Source: Lachnospiraceae bacterium (GTDB taxonomy: Bacteria > Bacillota > Clostridia > Lachnospirales > Lachnospiraceae). Taken from it: a stretch of DNA of 64,000 nucleotides. Every line of letters begins with the position of its first letter. The first letter of the stretch is position 1. Where the stretch lies: contig JAFTPP010000034.1 in assembly GCA_017463255.1 (NCBI GenBank), positions 1 to 64,000 on the forward strand, read 5' to 3'. The notes beneath the pieces were generated by a model, which was given only the letters and a program-made list of their open reading frames with translations, ran no database searches and was not told the DNA's origin. The translations under genes and the position numbers were made by a program. This document shows positions 1 through 6,948 of this stretch, piece by piece.

Positions 1-1
1 G

Positions 2-184
2 AGAGCCAAGATGATTGAATTATTAAAGCGTATCAATGTCACAAAAATGTGTGAATCTACAACATTGAATCTAAATCGAATTAGAAACTACATGGGCGGC
101 AAGATTGCTCATTTAACACCAGAAGAAGAAAGGACAATAAATGAATACTGCTGCAATCTTGTAAACAACGGAAGGAAGGGTTAA
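2..184 (+). CDS. hypothetical protein, C-terminal part or small complete ORF
   Basis: An open frame enters from the window edge and stops at 182-184, three bases before the next ATG. An in-frame ATG at 11 has a GAGAG five bases upstream, so this could be a complete 57-residue protein or the tail of a longer one. The sequence (KRINVTKMCESTTLNLNRIR, then MGGKIAHLTPEEERTINEYC) looks like a small helical, HTH-like DNA-binding protein of the kind found on mobile elements. I do not recognise the family. The close spacing suggests co-transcription with the next two plus-strand genes. Confidence 0.45.
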   Translation, partial: RAKMIELLKRINVTKMCESTTLNLNRIRNYMGGKIAHLTPEEERTINEYCCNLVNNGRKG

Positions 185-187
185 AAT

Positions 188-742
188 ATGTATACTGTAC
201 CAAATCAACAAAAAATTTTGATACATAGAGAAATGCCTAAATCCGATTTTTTACAGATAAAAAATCAGAACTGGCAACAAATGATAAAAGAAACCCAAGA
301 CTATTATGCCTTTGTTCTGTATCTTTATTTTGCTTCAAATGCAAATGATTATAATTTAGCCCTATCTCCTGCTGCCATTGCAGAAGCAACTGGTTTACCC
401 AGAAGTACATACTATAAAAAATTGCAAGTGCTAAAAGAAAAGGGGTATGTTGTAGAGGGAAAAGGAAACCAATTGCATTTTTTTGAAGTTTCCCAAAAGA
501 CCAAGAGTAAAGAAGAAAACAATAACTGCGGCAGTCTCTCTCATGAACAAGAAAATCTCTCGGAGAGAATTGAAAATCTCGGACAGAGAAAAGGCACTTC
601 CTCGCAGGAACAACGCACTCCCCCACAGAACATAGAAAAATATAATAGATATAATATAGATAAAAATAAGATAATACAGACAATGGAAAGTTTGGATAGT
701 GAAGAAACCACTCCCCCAAAGCCTGCTACATTTGAATTTTAA
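188..742 (+). CDS. winged-HTH-like protein of the mobile element
   Basis: This 184-residue protein starts at ATG 188 after GGAAGG. Residues about 35-100 look like a winged helix-turn-helix: ALSPAAIAEATGLPRSTYYK is a clear helix-turn-helix, followed by KLQVLKEKGYVVEGKG as the wing. The last 75 residues are polar, rich in Glu, Gln, Asn and Pro, and probably disordered. Similar HTH-plus-tail proteins occur on clostridial plasmids and integrative elements as regulators or replication-associated proteins, so a precise role is inference only. It ends 10 bp before the WYL regulator start and probably shares its mRNA. Confidence 0.6.
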   Translation: MYTVPNQQKILIHREMPKSDFLQIKNQNWQQMIKETQDYYAFVLYLYFASNANDYNLALSPAAIAEATGLPRSTYYKKLQVLKEKGYVVEGKGNQLHFFEVSQKTKSKEENNNCGSLSHEQENLSERIENLGQRKGTSSQEQRTPPQNIEKYNRYNIDKNKIIQTMESLDSEETTPPKPATFEF

Positions 743-752
743 GGAGAAAGCC

Positions 753-1763
753 ATGAAAGAACAATCAGATAGTAAGAAACTCATTCCAATTTATTTACAA
801 AAAATTTTCTTGGAAAAGACAGATAAAACCCATTTTATTAGAATGCCAGAGATTCTAGCCGAACTAGAAAAGAAGGGTGTAACTGCTGACAGAAGAACCA
901 TTTATACAAATATTTCACTACTTGAAGCAGTTGATTTTCACATTGAAGGAGTGCAGGAAAAAGGCAATTACAAATACCACCTGCCAGAAAGAACCTTTGA
1001 TTCTAACGAATTGAAAATTCTGATTGATTCCGTGGCTGCTTCAAAATTTCTTACAGAAAAGAAGTCAAGAGAACTAATCAAAAAACTCAAAACTTTAGGC
1101 AGTACCTTTGATAATGAATCCTTTAACAGAAGGGTATTACTCGACAAAAGAGTAAAAAGCATGAATGACCGAATCTTTAAAAACCTTGATTCTATTTATG
1201 CAGCCATTTCAACCAATAGCCAAATCACATTTCAATACATGAGGTGGAATACGCAAAGAAAATTAGACATTTTAAGAAGTGGTAAAGAGTTTGCGGCAAG
1301 CCCCTATGCAGTTTCTATGAATGATGATAACTATTATCTAATAGCCTATGACACAAGAACTAAAGGCTTGAAACATTATCGAATTGATAAAATGCAATCT
1401 ATCAAACTGACTTATGAAGCCAGAGAAGGAAAAGAACACTTTGAAACCTTTGACATGGTGGAATATTCTAAAAAAGCCTTTGGAATGTTTGCCGGCAAAG
1501 AAGAAACTATTTCCATTGAAGCCCCTAACCACCTTGCAGGAGTTTTTATTGAAAGATTTGGGGATTCTGTAAGAATCAGACCAAGCCTTGAAAGAAAGGA
1601 TTTCTTTGTTGCCAGAATCACAGTTTACACAAGTATTCAGTTTTATGGTTGGCTTCTCGGTCTGGGAAAAGATGTAAAAATATTATCCCCAGATTCCGTA
1701 AGAGAAGAATACATAAAATATCTTAGTGAAGCAATCTCCGTCAACTCTCCTCAAATTCCGTAA
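753..1763 (+). CDS. WYL-domain transcriptional regulator
   Basis: This 336-residue protein starts at ATG 753, chosen because AAGGAG (741-746) sits six bases upstream; an in-frame start at 699 would lie inside the preceding gene. The N-terminal ~75 residues are an HTH of the DeoR/YafY kind (RMPEILAELEKKGVTADRRT, TNISLLEAVDFHIEG). The C-terminal half fits a WYL domain, with FAASPYAVSMNDDNYYLIAY, then KHYRIDKM, and a C-terminal extension (VFIERFGDSVRIRP). WYL proteins sense ligands, often nucleic acids or nucleotides, and control phage-defence and mobile-element genes. Here it probably controls element genes. The target is not shown by the sequence. Confidence 0.85.
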   Translation: MKEQSDSKKLIPIYLQKIFLEKTDKTHFIRMPEILAELEKKGVTADRRTIYTNISLLEAVDFHIEGVQEKGNYKYHLPERTFDSNELKILIDSVAASKFLTEKKSRELIKKLKTLGSTFDNESFNRRVLLDKRVKSMNDRIFKNLDSIYAAISTNSQITFQYMRWNTQRKLDILRSGKEFAASPYAVSMNDDNYYLIAYDTRTKGLKHYRIDKMQSIKLTYEAREGKEHFETFDMVEYSKKAFGMFAGKEETISIEAPNHLAGVFIERFGDSVRIRPSLERKDFFVARITVYTSIQFYGWLLGLGKDVKILSPDSVREEYIKYLSEAISVNSPQIP

Positions 1764-1771
1764 TCTCCGTG

Positions 1772-1816
1772 ATTTCCCTTTTGTTTTTTACTGAAACAGA
1801 AGGGGAATTTTTTATT
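1772..1816 (+). terminator. intrinsic terminator after the WYL gene
   Basis: An imperfect hairpin pairs TTCCCTTTTGTTT (from 1774) with AAACAGAAGGGGAA (1793-1806) and is followed by a run of T. It starts about 10 bp after the WYL stop codon. The remaining sequence up to 1941 contains no recognisable gene. Confidence 0.6.
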
Positions 1817-1941
1817 TTCTTATAATTTTTCCCTCTGCCAAAAGCAATTCTATTTTTGGTAGGAAGAAGAGCCACGGAAACGGCAACGGCAAAATCAAAA
1901 TCACTATTCTCCCGAAATATAGCCCCCTCTCTTAGACCATT

Positions 1942-2373
1942 TTAGGCTGCTGCCGCATTCTCTTCTGCTACTGGAACAGAAGAAAAGGCTGCTTCTCTTG
2001 TGGGTACTGCTGCAACAATCATTTCCTTATGGGCTGGATAATTTTCAAGAAACCAGTCTCTAACTGCTGCATACACTTCTCCATTTTCCATGTAAAGACC
2101 TTCAAAATGTAAGATAACTCTTTCAAAAACATCAAGATTTTCATTATCCATAACAGAGATAAACTTTCTCATGTATCGGTATGTTAAACCTTTGAATTTG
2201 TTAGAGGTACTCTTTCTACTGGATTCTCTCACAGAGACTTTCATGTTTGGATAGTCACTTAAAACTGTTCTTAATCTCTCATTTTCCTCTGTTGCAGGAA
2301 TAATAGCATTTGCGTAGAATCCTTTAGTAACAACAATTTTGTTTGCAATAAAATCAACAGTAATATCTCTCAT
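1942..2373 (-). CDS. hypothetical protein, member 1 of a three-paralog element family
   Basis: This 143-residue protein has RBS AAGGAG upstream of its ATG. Its N-terminal ~50 residues (MRDITVDFIANKIVVTKGFY, ending SDYPNMKVSV) align with the 139-residue protein at 2605-3024 and with the 55-residue protein at 3148-3315. A central part is shared with the 139-residue protein only: FKGLTYRYMRKFI against FKGLTVDEMKRFL, then Y-AAVRDWFLENYP against YAVIKKWFLNNYQ. The C-terminus is Ala/Glu-rich and low-complexity. The function is unknown. It is the last gene of a minus-strand cassette (3024 to 1942) behind a shared promoter. I see no enzymatic motif or membrane segment; it is probably a small cytoplasmic helical/beta protein. 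Confidence 0.7.
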   Translation of the reverse strand: MRDITVDFIANKIVVTKGFYANAIIPATEENERLRTVLSDYPNMKVSVRESSRKSTSNKFKGLTYRYMRKFISVMDNENLDVFERVILHFEGLYMENGEVYAAVRDWFLENYPAHKEMIVAAVPTREAAFSSVPVAEENAAAA

Positions 2374-2393
2374 TTTCTTAATCTCCTTTTCTT

Positions 2394-2591
2394 TTATAAT
2401 TCACACAATTTATTAAATAACTCTTCATCACTAAGGGAATAGAACTCTGCTTCTAACTGTTCAACTCCTATCGGTGTACTATCATAATAGTGATATATCA
2501 TTTCTTCCATAGTCTCTCTACGAGATAAATTCCACGCCAGAGACAACTCTTCAATTTCTTTTGATACTGCATTTCTGATTTCTAAATTCAT
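2394..2591 (-). CDS. small hypothetical protein of the three-paralog cassette
   Basis: This 65-residue protein starts at ATG 2591, chosen because AGAAAGGAG lies just upstream; a longer frame from 2681 would overlap the preceding gene by about 75 bp. It is acidic and helical (EELSLAWNLSRRETMEEMIY, then LEAEFYSLSDEELFNKLCEL). The middle resembles a short ribbon or helix-turn-helix DNA-binding segment, but this is weak. It sits 13 bp after one paralog and 20 bp before the next, so the three are almost certainly co-transcribed. No family is recognised. Confidence 0.6.
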   Translation of the reverse strand: MNLEIRNAVSKEIEELSLAWNLSRRETMEEMIYHYYDSTPIGVEQLEAEFYSLSDEELFNKLCEL

Positions 2592-2604
2592 GACTTTCTC
2601 CTTT

Positions 2605-3024
2605 CTATGCTGCTTCTTCGAGTTCTGCTTCAAGTTCAGCAAGTTCTTTTTCAAGTTTGAGGTTTTCAAGTTCTTTTTCATAAGCCTCTTGGTAGTTGTT
2701 TAAGAACCATTTTTTAATTACTGCATATTTGCCCTGCTTGTTTTCAGCAATTTCGCAAACCTTTTCAAAGAGTTTCACATCCTCTTCTCCAACAGTTGTG
2801 AGGAATCTCTTCATTTCGTCTACTGTAAGACCTTTGAAAGACTTCTTATTTTCTTTTCTAGCAATTTCTTTTCTTCTGATTGTATAATCTGGAAAGTCTT
2901 TTCTGATTTTTACTAATTCATCATAGGCAGCAGAGCCAATTACATTTGCTTCTGTTTCAAAAGCCTTTGTGATGATGATTTCCTTTGTTGCGTGATTGAA
3001 GTTGATTTTGTTAAGTTTTCTCAT
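2605..3024 (-). CDS. hypothetical protein, member 2 of the three-paralog element family
   Basis: This 139-residue protein has AAAGGAG ten bases before its ATG. The first 50 residues (INFNHATKEIIITKAFETEA, ending RKDFPDYTIRRKE) form the domain shared with the 143- and 55-residue paralogs. Residues about 60-110 contain FKGLTVDEMKRFLTTVGEED and YAVIKKWFLNNYQ, shared with the 143-residue paralog. The last 35 residues are a Glu/Leu/Ala-rich predicted coiled coil (LEKELAELEAELEEAA). The gene lies directly behind a promoter region that is duplicated in front of the 55-residue paralog. The function is unknown. Confidence 0.7.
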   Translation of the reverse strand: MRKLNKINFNHATKEIIITKAFETEANVIGSAAYDELVKIRKDFPDYTIRRKEIARKENKKSFKGLTVDEMKRFLTTVGEEDVKLFEKVCEIAENKQGKYAVIKKWFLNNYQEAYEKELENLKLEKELAELEAELEEAA

Positions 3025-3140
3025 GATTTTGTTCTCCTTTTAATATGAATTTTTTATAGTTGTGATGAAGTTGTTTTCCTTGCTTCATCTTATGTACTTA
3101 GTATACTGTTTGAGGTGTGCAAGTTTTTGCACTTGGATAA
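3025..3140 (-). promoter_or_regulatory. promoter/5' UTR copy 1 of a duplicated control region
   Basis: Read on the minus strand, this region holds the inverted repeat GTGCAAAAACTTGCAC (3117-3132), a TATACT -10-like hexamer (3100-3105) and a stem GATGAAG...CTTCATC in the leader. The same order is found at 3316-3460. No good -35 hexamer is present at the right distance; the palindrome lies there instead. This suggests an activator or repressor site, which is inference. Confidence 0.55.
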
Positions 3141-3147
3141 ATCTTTT

Positions 3148-3315
3148 TTAATTTATTACTACATGTTTAAAATTTGGATAGTCAGCAATCACTTGCATAT
3201 ATAACTGATGTTCTCCAGAGGACATTACCTTAGCCCCATTCATAAATGTGCTTGAGAAGAAAATAATTTTCTCATTTTCATCAACAAAAAATCCAAATAC
3301 AATTCCCTTTTTCAT
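3148..3315 (-). CDS. 55-residue protein, member 3 of the three-paralog element family (N-terminal domain only)
   Basis: This short frame starts at ATG 3315 with AAAGGAG eleven bases upstream and stops at 3148-3150. The protein (MKKGIVFGFFVDENEKIIFF ... VIADYPNFKHVVIN) matches only the first ~50 residues of the proteins at 2605-3024 and 1942-2373: a beta-rich start, then a conserved D-Y/F-P motif preceding a Val/Ile strand. It therefore looks like a stand-alone copy of the shared N-terminal domain. It has its own copy of the promoter region. It could be a truncated duplicate or a functional small partner. It is short enough to be missed by length-filtered gene callers. Confidence 0.65.
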   Translation of the reverse strand: MKKGIVFGFFVDENEKIIFFSSTFMNGAKVMSSGEHQLYMQVIADYPNFKHVVIN

Positions 3316-3460
3316 AGTTATCAAATCTCCTTTTCTTTTGGTTGTTTATTTTTTAATGTTGTAATGAAGTTGTTGTTTTTGTTCTGTGTTCCTTGCTTCA
3401 TCTTATGTACTTAGTATACTTCGATAGATGTGCAAGTTTTTGTACTTCGATAAAGTTTTT
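3316..3460 (-). promoter_or_regulatory. promoter/5' UTR copy 2 of the duplicated control region
   Basis: This is a second copy of the 3025-3140 region, nearly identical over 3391-3440. On the minus strand it has GTACAAAAACTTGCAC (3430-3445, one change from the copy 1 palindrome), TATACT, and a leader stem ATGAAG...CTTCAT. In addition, the 9-mer ATCGAAGTA occurs twice around the -35 position. It drives the 55-residue ORF. Confidence 0.55.
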
Positions 3461-3489
3461 AAAACTTTTTTCAAAAATAATTTTCTTTT

Positions 3490-3575
3490 ATTAGTACCAA
3501 AATAAGCCTATCTAAAATAGTACCAAAATTGTTGACAAATGACTCTATTTTTGATATTATAATAGTACCAAATTA
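3490..3575 (+). promoter_or_regulatory. promoter with three direct repeats, upstream of the serine recombinase
   Basis: TTGACA (3532-3537) and TATTAT (3555-3560) are 17 bp apart, a good vegetative promoter. The motif TAGTACCAAA occurs three times in direct orientation: 3492-3501, 3518-3527 and 3563-3572. Two copies are upstream of -35 and one lies just after -10. Such positions suit an autoregulatory operator or recombinase-binding iterons. The repeats and promoter are seen directly; the role is inferred. Confidence 0.65.
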
Positions 3576-3615
3576 AAGGAAGGTTTAAAGTTATACAAAA
3601 GGAGTTGAAAGAGCC

Positions 3616-4323
3616 ATGAGAGAAGAATATGGATATACAAGAATCAGTACAACTAAACAGAACATTGAAAGACAAATCCGCAACATTTTAGAACTTTATC
3701 CAGAAGCACACATTGTAAAAGAAGTTTATACTGGTACTAAAACAGAGGGCAGAAAAGAATGGAATAAACTTTATAAACTTGTTAAGCAGGAAGCCGCAAA
3801 AGGAAAAGCAATCACTATTATTTTTGATTCAGTTTCAAGAATGTCAAGAAATGCAGAAGAAGGCTTTAAACTCTATGAAGAACTCTTTTCTCTTGGAATC
3901 GACCTTGTATTCCTTAAAGAGCCACACATCAACACAGAAACTTATAAAAACGCAATCAGTACCAAAGTACAAATGACTGGCACTAATGCGGATATTCTTT
4001 TAAAGGCAATCAATGAATATTTAATGACACTTGCAAAGGAGCAAATCCGAATTGCCTTTGAGCAGGCAGAGAAAGAAGTAAATGATTTGCACCAGAGAAC
4101 CGCAGAAGGTATGAAAACCGCAAAATTGAATGGTAAACAAATCGGCAGAGTGGCAGGGCAGAAATACACCACTAAAAAGGAAACTGCGGCAAAAGAAATC
4201 ATTTTGAAGAACAGTAAAGATTTCAATGGAACTAACACCGATTCAGAAGTAATAAAACTGGCAGGCATTTCCAGAAATTCTTATTACAAATACAAGGCTG
4301 AATTAAAGGCAGTAGAGGAATAA
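3616..4323 (+). CDS. small serine recombinase (resolvase/invertase family)
   Basis: This 235-residue protein starts at ATG 3616, with GGAG eleven bases upstream. The N-terminal resolvase domain (about 1-140) has the YGYTRIST motif with nucleophile Ser11, then IIFDSVSRMSRNAEEG matching the conserved D-x-x-S-R-x-x-R region (the second Arg is Asn-flanked here), and the usual long E helix. A short C-terminal region (ISRNSYYKYKAELK) is the DNA-binding helix-turn-helix. The size fits resolvases/invertases rather than large serine integrases, so it may resolve dimers or invert a segment. No flanking inverted segment is obvious. Confidence 0.88.
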   Translation: MREEYGYTRISTTKQNIERQIRNILELYPEAHIVKEVYTGTKTEGRKEWNKLYKLVKQEAAKGKAITIIFDSVSRMSRNAEEGFKLYEELFSLGIDLVFLKEPHINTETYKNAISTKVQMTGTNADILLKAINEYLMTLAKEQIRIAFEQAEKEVNDLHQRTAEGMKTAKLNGKQIGRVAGQKYTTKKETAAKEIILKNSKDFNGTNTDSEVIKLAGISRNSYYKYKAELKAVEE

Positions 4324-4352
4324 AAGGACGAGGGATTTCTCCCTCGTCCTTT
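4323..4352. terminator. bidirectional terminator
   Basis: A perfect stem AAAGGACGAGGGA / TCCCTCGTCCTTT has a four-base loop and sits between the convergent recombinase and lipoprotein genes. The left flank gives a T-run for the minus strand. Confidence 0.85.
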
Positions 4353-4357
4353 AGAAG

Positions 4358-4828
4358 TTATTCTAAAAATATATATGCAATTTGGTCGTCCTCATAATCA
4401 TCAGGCGTGTTGTTGTCTACAATGATACCCTTAACACTTCTTTGTCCAGAAGCACCTTTTAAACTTGATGGCTTTTCTACAAAATATTCTTTTGAAAATT
4501 CCATGTCTATACCAACACTAACCTTTCTTCTCAAAAGAACTGTATCGTTATCATGTTCATAAGCCATGTATACATTTTCAAGAGTTGGTTTACCGACAAA
4601 TTGCTCTGTATCATAATACTTCTCTAAATTTTCTGTATCAATTTCTTCTTTATTTTCAGAAAACATCTTGTTTATTTCCGTTTCAACTTCTGTTTCTGAT
4701 ACTGGAGTAAAGCCATTTTCTTGGTTTTCCTCTGTACTGTTATTACTATTAGTTGGTTCCGTTCCACCACAAGCACAAAGAGAAACACACATAAGAGTTG
4801 CTAAAACAAAAACTATTTTCTTTTTCAT
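4358..4828 (-). CDS. small lipoprotein of unknown function
   Basis: This 156-residue protein begins with a lipoprotein signal (KKKIVFVLATLMCVSLCACG; lipobox LCAC, lipid-anchored Cys19). A Ser/Asn/Thr-rich linker (EPTNSNNSTEENQENG) follows, then a ~110-residue acidic domain with EINKMFSENKEEIDTENLEK and YMAYEHDNDTVLLRRKVSVG. No family is recognised. It is expected on the outer face of the membrane. Lying within a mobile element, it may serve as an entry-exclusion or surface protein, but nothing in the sequence proves this. Confidence 0.7.
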   Translation of the reverse strand: MKKKIVFVLATLMCVSLCACGGTEPTNSNNSTEENQENGFTPVSETEVETEINKMFSENKEEIDTENLEKYYDTEQFVGKPTLENVYMAYEHDNDTVLLRRKVSVGIDMEFSKEYFVEKPSSLKGASGQRSVKGIIVDNNTPDDYEDDQIAYIFLE

Positions 4829-4970
4829 AATAATTACCTCTTTTTAAACTTTTTTATCATTATAATTCTGTTTATGTTTATTGTCAATTTCATTTGTCAA
4901 TTCATAATATCTTCTTGATAATGTAATATCTTTAAGATTGTTCTACCATACTACTGAAGAGGTGGTAACA

Positions 4971-5255
4971 ATGATTGCAGATAGAATTAAAAGCCTTAGA
5001 GAGCAAAATAATAAAACTCAATCTGAACTAGCAAAGCAACTAGGAATCACAAGGTCTAGTGTTAATGCTTGGGAAATGGGGATTTCCGTACCTTCTACAC
5101 AATATGTTGTAGAACTAGCCCACATTTTCAAAGTCTCTACGGATTTTCTTTTAGGTGTAGACACAACTTCTTCCATAAGTGTAGCAGGCTTGACAGAAAA
5201 AGATGTTGAAATTATAAACGCACTTATATTACATTTAAAAAATAGAGAAAACTAA
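4971..5255 (+). CDS. XRE-family HTH regulator
   Basis: This 94-residue protein starts at ATG 4971 after GAGGTGG; an in-frame TTG at 4938 lacks a ribosome-binding site. Residues 3-60 are a Cro/C1-type helix-turn-helix (IKSLREQNNKTQSELAKQLG, then ITRSSVNAWEMGISVPS). A short C-terminal helix (LTEKDVEIINALILHLKN) probably dimerises. Such single-domain regulators commonly act as the immunity or excision repressor of integrative elements. Its position between the lipoprotein and the integrase is compatible with that, but the target is unknown. Confidence 0.85.
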   Translation: MIADRIKSLREQNNKTQSELAKQLGITRSSVNAWEMGISVPSTQYVVELAHIFKVSTDFLLGVDTTSSISVAGLTEKDVEIINALILHLKNREN

Positions 5256-5282
5256 TTGGCAGGAAGAGAACTCCTGCCAATT
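5254..5282. terminator. bidirectional terminator
   Basis: An eleven-base perfect stem AATTGGCAGGA / TCCTGCCAATT has a seven-base loop and lies between the convergent XRE gene and the 75-residue ORF. Confidence 0.8.
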
Positions 5283-5285
5283 TGC

Positions 5286-5513
5286 TTATTTACTTCTATT
5301 ATCAATTATAAACTGGTCTATCTCTGTGATTTTATCACTCAAATTCTGGCTGATAGATTCAACTATAATTTTTAAAACCCAAATATTTTCCTTTTGGTTT
5401 TCATCATGCCTTGAATTATAAACCTCTTCCAAATTATCCAATAGAGTAGAGAATGAATGTAAACCACGCTCAATCTCTACAAGTTCTCTCATAATTTGTC
5501 TTAATTTTTCCAT
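5286..5513 (-). CDS. small helical hypothetical protein next to the integrase
   Basis: This 75-residue protein has GGGGGA before its ATG. It is all-helical and charged (LRQIMRELVEIERGLHSFST, then SQNLSDKITEIDQFIIDNRS). It begins 17 bp after the integrase stop in the same orientation, so it is probably co-transcribed with the integrase. In many elements a small gene next to int encodes an excisionase. This protein does not show the basic winged-helix look of classical Xis, so that role is only a possibility. Confidence 0.6.
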   Translation of the reverse strand: MEKLRQIMRELVEIERGLHSFSTLLDNLEEVYNSRHDENQKENIWVLKIIVESISQNLSDKITEIDQFIIDNRSK

Positions 5514-5529
5514 TGTTCTACTTCCCCCT

Positions 5530-6780
5530 TTAAAGTTGATTCAAGTTGCTCTTTAATTCTTGAATTGCCTGCTCTGACATTGCCAGATAGTATTTGTGGG
5601 TTGTAGAACTCTTGCTATGCCCCATTTGCTTTAACAAAATATGTTCTGGTGTATTCATAAGGGCAAGTTTTGTTCCGAAGGTGTGCCGCAAGTTATGATA
5701 CTTAAATTCCAAATCTGCAATTTTTAGAATGTGCTGCCTATGATGTCTGATTGCGTGTTCGGTCTGAATCTTCCCATTTGGCAAAGTGTTCACAAGCCTT
5801 AAAGAAGATACTGTGCCGCCTGCTGCGTCTATTACCATGATTTCATTTTGCTTTCTCTGCTTCTGGTAAATTACTTCATACTCCTTAATCTTCTCTTGAA
5901 GGTCTGTTAAATACTGTTTTAAGGTATCACAAATAAAAACCTTCCTTCTGGCATTTGGTGTCTTAAGAGCATTCAGATAAACAAGCCCTTCCTGCGTTTT
6001 CATCTGTCTCTCAACGGAAATATAACCTTCTTCCAGATTGATTCTATCCCATGTAAGACCATAACACTCTGCAACTCTTAAACCAGTATATCGACCAATT
6101 ATGTAGGCAGTTTCTACTGTTTTCCCCTTAAAGTATTCATCTAAAAAATTTAATTCATCATCTGTATAAACTTCTATGTCCGTTATATCCGTTGATTTCT
6201 TAGTTGGCATTTTAATTTTTGTATTCTTGTTTACACACAATTTGTTATAATCATCAACAGACAGATAGTTTCTTGAGTATGCTTGACCGAAAATCAAATA
6301 AAACTGCTTTAAAAAGCCCTCTACATAGCCATAAGCATAACCATGTACACAATATAACTCTGCCAAAAAGTCTTGCACGTCTGCCACTCTAATATTATCC
6401 ACATACTTAGAACCGAACCTCTCCAAAATATGATTGTTCCAAAGGGCTTCCTGCTTCTTGATAGTGGCAAATGCTTTATCTTTTCTGCCACATTCGCAAT
6501 ATTCCTCATAAACTTCACTAATTCGTTTTCTTACTATCTTCTTTTCTTTTGGTGCGGCAGCAGGCGGTGCTTCTGCCTGCATTTTCTTTAATGCCTTTTC
6601 TCTTGCTCTGGCTGCCTGCTTCTGCGTTCTAAAAGGTTTTCCTTCTTCGTCTTTTGACCTTCTTTGTGTTTTCTGCTCTCCATTGATTTTTACAATGAAT
6701 CTGTAAGCCCAAAAACCATTTTTTAATTGATAAACTCCTACCGCTTGGGATTCTTCTTTTTTGATTTGTGTTGCTGCCAT
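5530..6780 (-). CDS. tyrosine site-specific integrase
   Basis: This 416-residue protein has RBS AAGGAG before its ATG at 6780. An N-terminal arm-binding-like basic segment (residues 1-60, with NGFWAYRFIVKINGEQKTQR) is followed by an Ala/Pro-rich linker (65-80), a core-binding domain (about 85-180) and a catalytic domain (200-410). Catalytic residues are visible: Arg235 (TGLRVAE), a hairpin Lys near 273 (LKTPNARRKV), His362 and Arg365 (HNLRHTFG), His388 (GHSKSSTTHKYY) and Tyr397. This is a complete Tn916/phage-type integrase. It is the outermost gene of the element, next to a truncated rubrerythrin gene that is the presumed target. Confidence 0.95.
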   Translation of the reverse strand: MAATQIKKEESQAVGVYQLKNGFWAYRFIVKINGEQKTQRRSKDEEGKPFRTQKQAARAREKALKKMQAEAPPAAAPKEKKIVRKRISEVYEEYCECGRKDKAFATIKKQEALWNNHILERFGSKYVDNIRVADVQDFLAELYCVHGYAYGYVEGFLKQFYLIFGQAYSRNYLSVDDYNKLCVNKNTKIKMPTKKSTDITDIEVYTDDELNFLDEYFKGKTVETAYIIGRYTGLRVAECYGLTWDRINLEEGYISVERQMKTQEGLVYLNALKTPNARRKVFICDTLKQYLTDLQEKIKEYEVIYQKQRKQNEIMVIDAAGGTVSSLRLVNTLPNGKIQTEHAIRHHRQHILKIADLEFKYHNLRHTFGTKLALMNTPEHILLKQMGHSKSSTTHKYYLAMSEQAIQELKSNLNQL

Positions 6781-6801
6781 AATTTACAACTCCTTTTTCA
6801 C

Positions 6802-6871
6802 TTGACTATGGTTGACCATAGTTGTAAAAAGTTGTACTATGTTCTTGTAGAATTGACTAAAGATTTGACTA
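6802..6871. promoter_or_regulatory. candidate integrase arm-type sites and palindrome upstream of int
   Basis: The heptamer TTGACTA occurs at 6802-6808, 6853-6859 and 6865-6871, with a variant TTGACCA at 6812-6818. The first pair forms a palindrome ACTATGG-TTGA-CCATAGT (6805-6822). They lie between the integrase start and the attachment site, where lambda/Tn916-type integrases have arm-type binding sites. The repeats are seen; the role is inferred. Confidence 0.5.
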
Positions 6872-6948
6872 TTTGAATCTTAGTTGAAGCCTTTTGTTTA
6901 CTGACTTTTCGTTTCCCCCAAGGATTTGAGCGAAGCGAAAATCCTTAT

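Noticed and set aside
699..752. WYL regulator starting at 699
   Set aside because: This start lies inside the preceding gene and lacks an RBS, while ATG 753 has AAGGAG six bases upstream.
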